A stretch of DNA of 64,000 nucleotides from positions 169,081 through 233,080 of the forward strand of contig DATNBU010000028.1 of the NCBI GenBank assembly GCA_035571835.1, given 5' to 3'. This DNA is from Candidatus Limnocylindrales bacterium. Lineage in GTDB: Bacteria > Desulfobacterota > Binatia > UBA1149 > CAITLU01. A model generated the notes under the pieces. That model searched no databases and was not told the DNA's origin. It saw only the letters and a list, made by a program, of their open reading frames with translations. The translations under genes were made by a program, and so were the position numbers. This document shows positions 1-8,775 of the stretch, piece after piece (the first letter of the stretch is position 1; each line of letters begins with the position of its first letter).

Positions 1-14
1 AAGTCCCGATTCGA

Positions 15-1487
15 TCAAGGCGTGTTCGGCCTCGACGGCGGACCGGTGATTTCCCGTCCGAAGTGTCCGATCGCAACCAGGATGTCGCGATCCCTGTCGA
101 GCACTTCGCCGAAGCTTTCGGTCGACGACCATGCCGTGATCCACGTTCCGCTTCCGTCGGTTGCAAGCGACGGAGTCGTGTCCTCGCCGAGATCGTGTTT
201 GGCGTTGGTGTTGAGAATGAACGACTGCGTCCAGTTAGCTCCCTGATCGCGCGACATCGCGACCAGCAGGTCCGCGTCCGCACCGCGTGCGGCGCCGCGC
301 CGGTCCCACGACGTCCACGCGACGACCCAGTTTCCGTAGCCGTCGACGGCAAGCTCGGGCGTGTCGTCGTCGCCGGAATCGCTCGCGGCCTCGCGATTGA
401 GCGGAGCCCGCGTGCTCCATGTCCTGCCGCCGTCGGTGGAGCGGACGAACAACAGATCGCGGTCTCTTCCGATCGTGTCGCCGAGCGGATCGGCCGACGA
501 CCACGCGCAGACCCAGTTGCCGCGACCGTCGCCCGCAAGACGCGGCCCGAAGTCCGGGCGGTCGTCTTCACTGGTGCCGGCAAGAGCCTGCGGAGGGTCC
601 CACGAGGCCGTCGCATCGATCGAACGGGAGACGAACACGCCGCGCTGGAATCCGCCTTTGTCGTCGGACACGCCGCCGCTCGACCACGCGACCATCCACG
701 TTCCGGCCGTGTCGACCGCGACTCGCGGAGACGTGTCGTAGCCGAGATCGCTGCGCGCGGCCGGATCGATGACGTCGGGCGGCGACCACGTCTTGCCGGC
801 GTCGACCGAGGTCGAATAGAGGATGTCGCGGTCGCCGCCTTTGGTGTTGCCGAGCGAATCGGACGACTCCCAGACCGCGGTCCAGCGGCCCTTGTCGTCG
901 GTTGCGATGTCCGGGCTCTCGTCATCGCCCCAGTCGAATCCGCCGTTGCTGTTGAGCGACCGGCGCTCGCTCCACGTAAGCGCGTTGTCGGTCGAGACCA
1001 CATAGTGGATGTCACGATCGCGGCGCGGGGCCGTTCGCCTGGCGAGAGCTTCGAGATCTTCGGTCGAGGTCCAGACGATGATCCAGGTGCCTTTGCCGTC
1101 GGTCGTGACTGCCGGCTGCCGGTCCTCGGCGCGATCGGTCTGGAACGTGTCGGTCACCGGTTTCGGCGGGGTCCAGTGTGCCCCGTCATCCGAGGACCTC
1201 GAGTAGACCACGTCGATGTCGCGCCCGAGGCCGAGATCGTTGGCTCCGACGACCTGCCAGACGATGACCCATACACCGCCGACGCCGGCGGCGATCCGCG
1301 GAAACTCGTCGCTATGGGCGTCCGTCCGGGCCGCGCTGTCGATGGCGACCGGCGCGTCGAAGCTCGGCACTTGGGCTTCCCCCCGGCCGGCCGCCACGAG
1401 GAGGGAAATTGCCGCCACCCCGGATGCGCTACAACATCGTGAAAAGATTCTGAAAAGGGTGATCTGGGGACGCTTGGACACTGCCAT
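15..1487 (-). CDS. Secreted Asp-box (BNR) repeat protein, sialidase-like propeller
   Basis: A 490-residue protein that is probably exported: the N-terminus has a basic stretch, a hydrophobic segment (about residues 20-35) and a likely cleavage site near GEA-Q at 38-39. The rest is about six repeats of roughly 70 residues, each with an Asp-box-like turn (SSDDGAHW, DAGKTW, DGGRTW, DQGANW) and a preceding strand of the type WxxAWSS. This is the pattern of a sialidase-type beta-propeller. Asp boxes mark the fold only. I cannot identify the Arg triad or the Tyr/Glu pair of a true exo-sialidase, so a sugar-binding or structural role is equally possible. It is transcribed divergently from the TetR gene across about 200 bp. 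Confidence 0.8.
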   Translation of the reverse strand: MAVSKRPQITLFRIFSRCCSASGVAAISLLVAAGRGEAQVPSFDAPVAIDSAARTDAHSDEFPRIAAGVGGVWVIVWQVVGANDLGLGRDIDVVYSRSSDDGAHWTPPKPVTDTFQTDRAEDRQPAVTTDGKGTWIIVWTSTEDLEALARRTAPRRDRDIHYVVSTDNALTWSERRSLNSNGGFDWGDDESPDIATDDKGRWTAVWESSDSLGNTKGGDRDILYSTSVDAGKTWSPPDVIDPAARSDLGYDTSPRVAVDTAGTWMVAWSSGGVSDDKGGFQRGVFVSRSIDATASWDPPQALAGTSEDDRPDFGPRLAGDGRGNWVCAWSSADPLGDTIGRDRDLLFVRSTDGGRTWSTRAPLNREAASDSGDDDTPELAVDGYGNWVVAWTSWDRRGAARGADADLLVAMSRDQGANWTQSFILNTNAKHDLGEDTTPSLATDGSGTWITAWSSTESFGEVLDRDRDILVAIGHFGREITGPPSRPNTP

Positions 1488-1691
1488 CGGGGCTCAAGGT
1501 AACCGAATCGAGGGGAGCTAACCAAAGATATTTCGGATCGGTTTGATGCACGATGGCAACTTGCCTTATTCTTTAATTGGGAAAAAGGATTATGACCGTA
1601 TAGCGGCAAGGTCGTCGGCAGCTCGCGCGCGAGCGCGACGGAGGGGTGACTGTAAACCCCGGTGCCGACCGAAGCGGAAGCGAGATAGAAA
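1488..1691. promoter_or_regulatory. Divergent intergenic region between the Asp-box protein and TetR genes
   Basis: Two hundred bases separate the divergent starts. The middle (about 1525-1605) is clearly richer in A and T than the flanking genes, as expected for promoters. A weak candidate for the rightward gene is TTGGGA, 16 bases, TATAGC near 1578-1605. A TetR protein often regulates itself and its divergent neighbour from such a region, but I see no convincing operator palindrome. TTGCC and GGCAA near 1560 and 1605 form only a loose inverted pair. Confidence 0.35.
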
Positions 1692-2342
1692 ATGGCCGAA
1701 ACTCCTGCCCGACGTGGACGCACTTCGAAGGTTTCCCGCGAGAGAATCCTGGATGCCTCGATCGTCGAATTCGCCAAGCACGGTTACGAAGGTGCAACGA
1801 CGGCTTCCGTCGCTCGCCGCATCGGCGTGACCCAACCCCTGATCCACTACCATTTCGGTTCCAAGGAGGCTCTGTGGCGAGCCGCCGTCGAAATGGCGTT
1901 CAGCCAGATGACGCCTCTCATCGAGGGCATGGACGATGGCGCGATCGAAACCGATCCGCGCGAACGCCTGCGAACGATTGCCCGCCGGATCGTTCACTTC
2001 AGCGCCGAGCATCCGGAAGTCAGCCGGCTGATCATCGCCGAGTCGGCAGTGCCCGGTCCCCGTCTCGAATGGATGACCGAGAAGCACCTGCGGCCGCTCA
2101 TTCGTCGCGTCGAGCAGACGTTCCGCACCGGCCGCGACGCGGGCATCGTCAAGAACCTCTCGCTCGAATCGTTGATCTTCCTGTTTCTCGGTGCGCTTCC
2201 GCACTTCTTCGACGGAGCACCGCTGATCGGTCTGCTGTGGGGCATCGATCCGACCGATCCGGAGCATGCATCGGCGTATGCCGATACGCTCGTCGAAGTG
2301 CTGACCTCCGGCCTGCTCGAAGCTCCGACGGCTGCAGCCTGA
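1692..2342 (+). CDS. TetR/AcrR family transcriptional regulator
   Basis: A 216-residue protein with a typical TetR helix-turn-helix at about residues 17-62, containing the signature sequence GVTQPLIHYHFGSKEALW at the recognition helix and the start of helix 4. The C-terminal two thirds are helical and would bind the ligand and form the dimer; the sequence does not show the ligand. The gene ends 5 bp before a strong hairpin and lies 125 bp upstream of citrate synthase, so the two are probably separate transcription units. The ATG at 1692 has only a weak ribosome-binding site (GCGGAAGCGAGA upstream). Confidence 0.88.
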   Translation: MAETPARRGRTSKVSRERILDASIVEFAKHGYEGATTASVARRIGVTQPLIHYHFGSKEALWRAAVEMAFSQMTPLIEGMDDGAIETDPRERLRTIARRIVHFSAEHPEVSRLIIAESAVPGPRLEWMTEKHLRPLIRRVEQTFRTGRDAGIVKNLSLESLIFLFLGALPHFFDGAPLIGLLWGIDPTDPEHASAYADTLVEVLTSGLLEAPTAAA

Positions 2343-2347
2343 TCGAG

Positions 2348-2376
2348 AAGCTCACACGCGACCGCGTGTGAGCTTT
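2348..2376 (+). terminator. Hairpin terminator after the TetR gene
   Basis: AAGCTCACACGC (2348-2359) and GCGTGTGAGCTT (2364-2375) form a perfect 12-bp stem with a 4-base loop, starting 5 bases after the stop codon. Only a short T run (TTT) follows, so it is a weak-tailed intrinsic terminator or a transcript-end stabiliser. The stem itself is unambiguous. Confidence 0.7.
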
Positions 2377-2467
2377 GCCGCGTCGGCCACTGCTTCGATG
2401 CGATTGAACGGCCCTCCCTCCCTGATACTGTCGCGCTTCCGATAACAGTGGATAAGGAGCTGCGGCG

Positions 2468-3799
2468 ATGGCGAACGAGACCGTCACGATTACCGACAAC
2501 CGCACGGGCAAGAGCTACGAGCTGCCGATCGAAGACGGGACCATTCGCGCGCTCGACCTCCGGCAGATCAAGACCGGGCCGGATGATTTCGGCCTGATGA
2601 CGTACGATCCCGCGCTGACCAACACGGCAAGCTGCCGCAGCGCGATCACCTATATCGACGGCGACAACGGAATCCTCCGCTACCGCGGCTATCCGATCGA
2701 GGAGCTGGCCGAAAGAAGCTCGTTTCTCGAGACCGCCTACCTGATCGTCAAGGGCGAGCTTCCCGACCAGGAGCATCTCGACGCATGGACGTACAACGTC
2801 AAGATGCACACGATGCTCCATGAGAAGACCAAGAGCTTCATGGAGGGATTCCGCTACGACGCACATCCGATGGGCATCCTCGTCGGCACCGTGGCAGCGC
2901 TGTCGACGTTCTATCCCGATGCCCGCGACATCGACGACCTCGAGTCGCGCCGCCTGCAGGCGCGCCGGCTGATCGGCAAGATGCCGACGATCGCGGCGTA
3001 CGCCTATCGCTATTCGCTCGGCCTGCCGTACGTGCAGCCCGACAACGAGCTCAGCTACACCGGCAACCTGCTCGCGATGCTGTTCAAGATGACCGAGCCG
3101 CGCTACCGGCCGAACAAGGCGCTCGAGAAAGCGCTCGACGTCCTGTTCATCCTTCATGCCGACCACGAGCAGAACTGCTCGGCCAACGCGATGCGCGCGG
3201 TCGGAAGCTCGCGCGTCGATCCGTACTGCGCGACCGCGGCTGCGGCCGCCGCGCTCTACGGCCCGCTGCACGGAGGCGCGAACGAAGAAGCCGTCGAGAT
3301 GCTCGAGGCGATCGGCTCGGTCGATCGCATCCCCGAGTTCATCAAGAGCGTCAAGGCCGGCGAGCGCCGCCTGATGGGGTTCGGTCACCGGATCTACAAG
3401 AACTACGATCCGCGCGCGAAGGTCATCAAGAGAATCGCATACGAAGTGTTCGAGGTGACCGGGCGCAATCCGCTGATCGACATCGCCGTCGAGCTCGAGC
3501 GCATCGCGCTCGAAGACGATTACTTCCAGTCGCGCAAGCTCTATCCGAACGTCGATTTCTATTCGGGCATCATCTACCAGGCGATGGGCTTTCCAACGGC
3601 CATGTTCCCGGTGCTTTTCGCGATCGGCCGCACGCCGGGCTGGATCGCGCAATGGACCGAAAACGTGCGCGACCAGGAACAGAAGATCGTGCGCCCGCGG
3701 CAGATCTACATCGGCGAAGGCGAGCGCCACTACAGCCCGATCGCCGAACGGCCCGTCCCGCAGACCGTCGAGCGCAAACTGATGCGCGGACGTCTCTGA
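2468..3799 (+). CDS. gltA: Citrate synthase
   Basis: Condenses acetyl-CoA and oxaloacetate to citrate, the entry step of the TCA cycle. At 443 residues it has the length of the hexameric bacterial GltA type. Catalytic motifs are in place: the first His in the HADHEQNCSANAMR block, the second in GPLHGGANEEAVEML, the FGHRIYKNYDPR block, and the catalytic Asp in YPNVDFYSGIIYQAMG. AAGGAG at 2454-2459 lies 8 bases before the ATG and supports this start. The N-terminal strand region (VTITDNRTGKSYELP) is also typical. Ferrochelatase follows 31 bp downstream on the same strand and could be cotranscribed, though the two functions are unrelated. Confidence 0.97.
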   Translation: MANETVTITDNRTGKSYELPIEDGTIRALDLRQIKTGPDDFGLMTYDPALTNTASCRSAITYIDGDNGILRYRGYPIEELAERSSFLETAYLIVKGELPDQEHLDAWTYNVKMHTMLHEKTKSFMEGFRYDAHPMGILVGTVAALSTFYPDARDIDDLESRRLQARRLIGKMPTIAAYAYRYSLGLPYVQPDNELSYTGNLLAMLFKMTEPRYRPNKALEKALDVLFILHADHEQNCSANAMRAVGSSRVDPYCATAAAAAALYGPLHGGANEEAVEMLEAIGSVDRIPEFIKSVKAGERRLMGFGHRIYKNYDPRAKVIKRIAYEVFEVTGRNPLIDIAVELERIALEDDYFQSRKLYPNVDFYSGIIYQAMGFPTAMFPVLFAIGRTPGWIAQWTENVRDQEQKIVRPRQIYIGEGERHYSPIAERPVPQTVERKLMRGRL

Positions 3800-3830
3800 T
3801 CGCTTCCGGTTCGCTTGAGGGCTGCTTCGC

Positions 3831-4829
3831 GTGAGCCTTCCGCCCCCTCCGCAGGTGGACGCCGTGCTTCTGCTCTCGTTCGGCGGACCGGAAAAGCCGG
3901 ACGACGTCGTTCCGTTCCTCGAGAACGTCACCCGCGGACGTAACATTCCGCGCGAAAGGCTCGAGACGGTCGCCGCGCAGTACATGCGCTTCGGCGGACG
4001 CAGCCCGATCAACGACGAATGCCGCAGTCTGGTTCGCGCACTTCGCGACGAGCTCGCACGCTCCGGCCCGCCGCTGCCGGTCTACTGGGGAAATCGCAAC
4101 TGGGCCCCGATGCTTGCCGACACGGTCGGCGAGATGGCCCGCGACGGCGTGAAGCGGGCCGTCGCGATCACGACGTCGGCCTACAGCTCGTACTCGGCGT
4201 GCCGCCAGTATCTCGAGGACATCGAGCGCGCCCGCGCTGCAGTCGGTGCGAGTGCGCCGGTCATCGAGAAGATCCCGCCGTACTGGAACACGCGCGGATT
4301 TCTCGAGACCATGATCACCAATACGCGTGCAGCGCTTGCCGCCAACGACGCGGCCGCATTCGCCGCGTCGAGGCCGGAGACCGGCGGCGGGGTGCGTCTC
4401 GTCTTTACCGCGCATTCGCTGCCTGTCGAGATGGCCGCCCGGTGTCGCTACGAAGACGAGCTGCGCAAGGCGTCGGCGATCGTCGCCGCACGTGTGCTTC
4501 CGGGCACGCGCTGGAAGCTCGCCTTCCAGAGCCGCAGCGGGTCTCCGTCGCAGCCGTGGCTCGAGCCCGACATCGACGACCACCTGCGAACGCTCGCTGC
4601 GGCCGGCGTCTCACGCGTGGTCATCGTGCCGATCGGTTTCGTCGCCGATCACATGGAAGTGGTCTACGACCTCGACGTGCTGGCGCGCGCCGTGTGCGAT
4701 TCGGTGGGCATTCTGATGACGCGCGCGGCGTGCGTCGGATCGGCCCACCGCTTCGTCTCGGGGCTTCGCGATCTCGTGGCCAACCACGTCGAGCGACCGC
4801 GCGCGTGCGCGCCGGACTGCTGCACCTGA
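3831..4829 (+). CDS. hemH: Ferrochelatase
   Basis: Inserts ferrous iron into a porphyrin in the last part of haem synthesis. The 332-residue protein opens with the family block LLLSFGGPEKPDDVVPFL and has the catalytic-His motif VFTAHSLP and the later SRSG..PWLEPD block. The GTG start at 3831 puts the conserved strand about 10 residues from the N-terminus, as is usual. The C-terminus ends in a Cys cluster (CAPDCC) which, with earlier Cys residues, resembles the 2Fe-2S-ligating tail of some bacterial ferrochelatases; that role is inferred. Whether the substrate is protoporphyrin IX or coproporphyrin III cannot be read from this sequence. It converges on the aldolase gene. Confidence 0.93.
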   Translation: MSLPPPPQVDAVLLLSFGGPEKPDDVVPFLENVTRGRNIPRERLETVAAQYMRFGGRSPINDECRSLVRALRDELARSGPPLPVYWGNRNWAPMLADTVGEMARDGVKRAVAITTSAYSSYSACRQYLEDIERARAAVGASAPVIEKIPPYWNTRGFLETMITNTRAALAANDAAAFAASRPETGGGVRLVFTAHSLPVEMAARCRYEDELRKASAIVAARVLPGTRWKLAFQSRSGSPSQPWLEPDIDDHLRTLAAAGVSRVVIVPIGFVADHMEVVYDLDVLARAVCDSVGILMTRAACVGSAHRFVSGLRDLVANHVERPRACAPDCCT

Positions 4830-4871
4830 CCTCGCCGCCGCGAGCACACCACGCGAACCCGCGCTGCGCTC

Positions 4872-5789
4872 TCAGGCGTAGATCTTCATGCACTCCGCAA
4901 GGAACTTGATGGCGTCGGCCTTCGGACGCTGGAAGCTGTTGCGGCCGATGATCGAGCCGAACCCGCCGCCGTCGCGGATCCCGCGGCATTCCTCGAACAC
5001 CTTGTCGTCGGTGCCCTTGGCTCCGCCCGAGAAGATCACGATGCGGCGACCGCCGAACGACGATTCGACGACGTGGCGCACACGCTCGGCGAGCGTGGCG
5101 ACAGGGATGTTTTCCTTCTCGTAGACTTTCTTCGCTTCGGCCTGCTCGACGTGGGCCGTCGGCGGCTTGACCTTGAGGATGTTGGCGCCGAGCTGCGCGG
5201 CGATCTGCGCCGCATAGGCCGTCACGTCGATGGCCGTCTCGCCTTCCTTCGAGATCCCGGAGCCGCGCGGATACGACCACACGACGACGGCGAGCCCGCA
5301 AGCCTTGGCCTCGCGCGTGAGCTCGGCGAGCACTTCGTACATGCCCTGGAACTGCGCCGAGCCGGGATAGATCGTGTAGCCGATCGCCGAGCATCCGAGC
5401 CGCAGCGCGTCCTGCACCGAGCCGGTCACCGACGGCGTCGGGTCCGATCCGTCGGGTGCGAGCGAGTCGTGGTTGTTGAGCTTGAGGATCAGCGGGATCT
5501 CGCCGGCAAAATCTGCGGCGCCGCCTTCGATAAAACCGAGCGGGGCCGCGTAGGCGTTGCATCCCGCGTCGATCGCGAGCTGGAAATGGTATCGCGGGTC
5601 GTAGCCGGGCGGGTTGGGCGCGAAGCTGCGCGCGGGACCATGCTCGAAGCCCTGGTCGACCGGCAGGATCACCATGCGGCCTGTGCCCCCGAGCTTTCCC
5701 GTGTTCAGCATTCTCGCAAGATTGGAAAGCACTCCGGGATTCTCGCCCGCGTACCAGCTCAGGATCTCCCTTACTCTCGCAGTCGCCAT
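4872..5789 (-). CDS. fbaB: Class I fructose-bisphosphate aldolase (DhnA/FbaB type)
   Basis: Cleaves or forms fructose 1,6-bisphosphate in glycolysis and gluconeogenesis by a Schiff-base mechanism. The 305-residue protein matches the archaeal-type class I family: the PVDQGFEHGP block near residue 43, AIDAGCNAYAAPLGFIE, the strand GANILKVKPPT carrying the candidate Schiff-base Lys, and the phosphate-binding segments IVIFSGGAKG and GSIIGRNSFQRP. GAGAGGA lies about 9 bases upstream of the ATG at 5789. A 145-bp gap separates it from the upstream lipoprotein gene on the same strand, so it probably has its own promoter. Confidence 0.93.
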   Translation of the reverse strand: MATARVREILSWYAGENPGVLSNLARMLNTGKLGGTGRMVILPVDQGFEHGPARSFAPNPPGYDPRYHFQLAIDAGCNAYAAPLGFIEGGAADFAGEIPLILKLNNHDSLAPDGSDPTPSVTGSVQDALRLGCSAIGYTIYPGSAQFQGMYEVLAELTREAKACGLAVVVWSYPRGSGISKEGETAIDVTAYAAQIAAQLGANILKVKPPTAHVEQAEAKKVYEKENIPVATLAERVRHVVESSFGGRRIVIFSGGAKGTDDKVFEECRGIRDGGGFGSIIGRNSFQRPKADAIKFLAECMKIYA

Positions 5790-5934
5790 TCGGTGGTCCT
5801 CTCTCGATGAAAGATGTTGGCCGCGAACGAAGAAACGAGCGCGACGCGCCGACTCTTAGGCTCGCTTCGAAAAAGGCGCAAGCGGCCCCTGGCCGGAACC
5901 GATTCGCTGCAACCCGACGCTCGCCGGCTGCTGC

Positions 5935-6978
5935 TCATGGCACAGGCATCGGCGTGCCGATGACGAGCTTGTGGACGTCGCCGTGATGAGCAAGCGCGTC
6001 GCTCAGCTGCGCGAGCGCGATGGAGATGCTCGGCTGTGCGGCAAGGAACGCGTCGATCCCGCGGCCTCCGGTCGCATAGCGGTGCGCCGCAAGGAACGAC
6101 GCATTGTCGAGCCGGTCCTCGGCAAGATCCTTCGCGAAGTTGTGGTCGACGCGCTCGATGTCGGCGAGCACCTCGTCGTAGATCGCCTTGCGTCCTGCGA
6201 TCAGCTCGTCGCGCGGCTCGCCGCGCGCACGCGCCTCGTCGAAATACGTTTTCAGCTTGACCGCGGCCGCGTCGAGCACGTCGCTGCGCGCGACCCACGC
6301 TTCGCGCCAGGCTTTCGCCCGGGCAGCGCCGGCCTCGTTGCCGCGCGACCGATAGTAGCGTTCCGCGAGGCGCCACGACGCAGCGCTTGCGAGCGACTCG
6401 TTGAACTCGACCTGGCCCGGCGCAAAAAACGTCTGGTGCACGAGCTCGTGCAGCACCGTGACGACGACGGCATACTCGCCGCGCACGAGCACGCTCGACG
6501 GCAGCGGATCGTCGAACCATCCGAGCGTCGAATACGCCGAAGCCTCGACGATCATCGTGTCGAGTCCCTCGTCGCGAAGTCCCGCGGCGAACTTCTCGGC
6601 AGGCTCGCGATCGAAGTATCCGCGATAGGGGATCTTGCCGACGACCGGATACCACCACGTATAGGGCTCGAGCTTGTCGGCGTAGGCGGCGGTCACGACG
6701 TGAAAGGGTGACGTCGATGCACTGTCGCTGACCGTTCGATAACTGCCGCCCACGTGAAGACCCTCGTCGGCAGCGAAGTTGCGTACGTCGATCAGGGTCT
6801 CGATCGCCCGGCGCCGTTCAGGATCCTGCGTAGTTGCGAGCAGTTCTGTGGCGGGCTTCGCGTCGCGCAGAAAGCGCGCCTCTTCCATGGCGAGGCGCGT
6901 CAGATAAAGGCTGCGACACCCGCCGGCGACGAGGACTGCAGCGAGGCCCGTCGCGAAGCGCAGGAGAAGGCCGGGCAC
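5935..6978 (-). CDS. Lipoprotein aminopeptidase, DUF2265/COG4324 family
   Basis: A predicted zinc aminopeptidase anchored in the membrane. I chose the GTG at 6978 because it yields a complete lipoprotein signal: a hydrophobic segment and the lipobox VAGGC with Cys at residue 21. This gives 347 residues. The metal site is HELVH (His177, Glu178, His181) with the third ligand likely Glu194 in FNESLAS, as in the predicted aminopeptidase family PF10023. The motif TWWYPVVGKIPYRGYF before the active site is also characteristic of that family. The gene is divergent from the ABC exporter, with only 30 bp between starts. The physiological substrate is unknown. Confidence 0.85.
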   Translation of the reverse strand: MPGLLLRFATGLAAVLVAGGCRSLYLTRLAMEEARFLRDAKPATELLATTQDPERRRAIETLIDVRNFAADEGLHVGGSYRTVSDSASTSPFHVVTAAYADKLEPYTWWYPVVGKIPYRGYFDREPAEKFAAGLRDEGLDTMIVEASAYSTLGWFDDPLPSSVLVRGEYAVVVTVLHELVHQTFFAPGQVEFNESLASAASWRLAERYYRSRGNEAGAARAKAWREAWVARSDVLDAAAVKLKTYFDEARARGEPRDELIAGRKAIYDEVLADIERVDHNFAKDLAEDRLDNASFLAAHRYATGGRGIDAFLAAQPSISIALAQLSDALAHHGDVHKLVIGTPMPVP

Positions 6979-7008
6979 GACATTCGCGGTGCGCCGGGCT
7001 TCCGCTAT

Positions 7009-8775
7009 ATGAGGATGAAGCCTTCGATGAGTCGTCTCTGGAAATACATGCGGCGCTACCGCTTCCGCTACGCGGTGGGCGGGCTCGCGCTGTTCGCCAC
7101 CGCCACGCTGGTCATGGCGATTCCCAAGCTGACGCAGCGCGCGTTCGACGTCATCGCCGGCGACCTTCCCGCCGACCAGAAGATTTCCACCGTGACAGGC
7201 TATGCCCTGACGATCATCGCGATCGCGATTATCCAGGCGATCGTGCGCACCTGGTCGAGGACCCTGATCTTCAACGCCGGCCGCGACGTCGAGTACGACC
7301 TCCGGGGCGAGCTCTACGACCATCTCCTGAACCTGCACCAGGGATATTACCAGAGCCAGCGTACCGGCGACCTGATGTCGCGCCTGGTCAACGACATCGG
7401 CGCGGTACGCATGCTCCTCGGTCCGGGCTTCCTCACGTTCGTCAACACCCCGCTCTACTGCGTCTACGCGTTCTCGCTGATGCTGTGGATGGATGCGCGG
7501 CTGACGCTCGCCGCGCTGCTGCCGTTTCCGATCGTGCTCGTGTTCATGCGCCGCTACATGCGCGCGATGATGGAGGCGACGGTGCGCACACAGGAGCAGC
7601 TGGCCGGCATGTCCGCGTTCGGCCAGGAGACGCTGGCGGGTATCCACGTCGTCAAGTCGTTCGGCCGCGAAGAATCCCGCGCACGCAACTTCATCGAGCT
7701 CAACCGGCGCTACAAGATCGAAGCGATGGAGGCGGCAAAGCTGCGCGCGAAGATCTTCCCGGCGATTCGCACGGTTTCTTCGCTCGGGGTCGTCATCGTG
7801 CTCGGCTACGGCGGCAGCGAAGTCGTCAGCGGCCGCATGACGCTCGGGTCTCTGGTCGCGTTCATGGGCTATCTGCAGATCCTCGCGTGGCCGATCATGG
7901 CGGTCGGCTTCATGCTTGCGATCTGGCAGCGCGGCAAGGCCGCGCTCGTGCGGCTCGGAGAAATCTTCGACATCGTGCCCGGCATCGCGTCGCCGGTTCC
8001 CGCCTACGTTCCGGCCGCCGTTCGCGGCGACATCCGTTTCGAGCACGTCGATTTCGCGCACGCGGCAGGCGGCGCCAAGCTGCTCGACGACATCACGATC
8101 GATGTGCCGGCCGGAACCACGCTCGGCGTTCTCGGACGCACCGGTTCGGGCAAATCGACGATTGCGAACCTCCCGCCGCGACTGTTCGACGCGACCTCCG
8201 GCCGCGTGCTCGTCGACGGCGTCGACGTGCGCGAATGGGATCTTGCGAGCCTGCGCTCGGCCATCGGATTCGTGCCCCAGGACCCGTTCCTGTTCTCGAC
8301 GACGATCGCGAAGAACGTCGAGTTCGGGCGCGGAACGCTCGAAGGCCCCGAGATGTCGAGCCTGCTCGAAACCTCCGGGCTGGATGTCGACCTCGCCGAA
8401 TTCCCGCACGGCCTTGCCACCCCGGTCGGAGAACGCGGCGTGACGCTGTCGGGCGGCCAGAAGCAGCGCCTGACCCTCGCACGCGCGATTGCGCGCGAAC
8501 CGAGAATTCTCATCCTCGACGACTCGCTCTCGAGCGTGGATGCGGCAACCGAGCGCAGGATCCTCGAGCGTCTCGACGAGGTCCGGCGCGGTCGCACTGC
8601 GATCGTCATTTCCCACCGCGTCTCGTCGGTCGTCAAGGCTGATCGCATCGCGGTGATCGACGAAGGCCGCATCGTCGAGCAGGGAACGCACGCCGAGCTC
8701 GTCGCCCGGCAAGGGCTCTACGCCGACCTCTGGAAGCGCCAGCGCATCACCGAAGAGCTCGAGGCCATGGCATGA
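7009..8775 (+). CDS. ABC exporter half-transporter with degenerate ATPase site (heterodimer subunit A)
   Basis: A 588-residue protein with six membrane helices followed by a nucleotide-binding domain (from about residue 340). Walker A is GRTGSGKST near residue 376, the Q-loop lies in FVPQDPF, the signature is LSGGQ and Walker B ends LILDD. The residue after the Walker B Asp is Asp505 where an active site normally has Glu, the hallmark of the degenerate site in heterodimeric exporters such as TM287/288 and BmrCD. The next gene overlaps it by 4 bp and encodes the partner. I chose the ATG at 7009; an in-frame ATG at 6754 would add 85 non-membrane residues overlapping the divergent lipoprotein gene. 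Substrate could be a lipid, drug or peptide. Confidence 0.92.
   Translation: MRMKPSMSRLWKYMRRYRFRYAVGGLALFATATLVMAIPKLTQRAFDVIAGDLPADQKISTVTGYALTIIAIAIIQAIVRTWSRTLIFNAGRDVEYDLRGELYDHLLNLHQGYYQSQRTGDLMSRLVNDIGAVRMLLGPGFLTFVNTPLYCVYAFSLMLWMDARLTLAALLPFPIVLVFMRRYMRAMMEATVRTQEQLAGMSAFGQETLAGIHVVKSFGREESRARNFIELNRRYKIEAMEAAKLRAKIFPAIRTVSSLGVVIVLGYGGSEVVSGRMTLGSLVAFMGYLQILAWPIMAVGFMLAIWQRGKAALVRLGEIFDIVPGIASPVPAYVPAAVRGDIRFEHVDFAHAAGGAKLLDDITIDVPAGTTLGVLGRTGSGKSTIANLPPRLFDATSGRVLVDGVDVREWDLASLRSAIGFVPQDPFLFSTTIAKNVEFGRGTLEGPEMSSLLETSGLDVDLAEFPHGLATPVGERGVTLSGGQKQRLTLARAIAREPRILILDDSLSSVDAATERRILERLDEVRRGRTAIVISHRVSSVVKADRIAVIDEGRIVEQGTHAELVARQGLYADLWKRQRITEELEAMA

Noticed and set aside
2405..2430. 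Promoter TTGAAC...GATACT before citrate synthase
   Set aside because: Spacing is only about 14 bases, too short for a standard sigma70 promoter.
1994..4012. 672-codon minus-strand frame over TetR and citrate synthase
   Set aside because: Antisense shadow of two well-supported genes.
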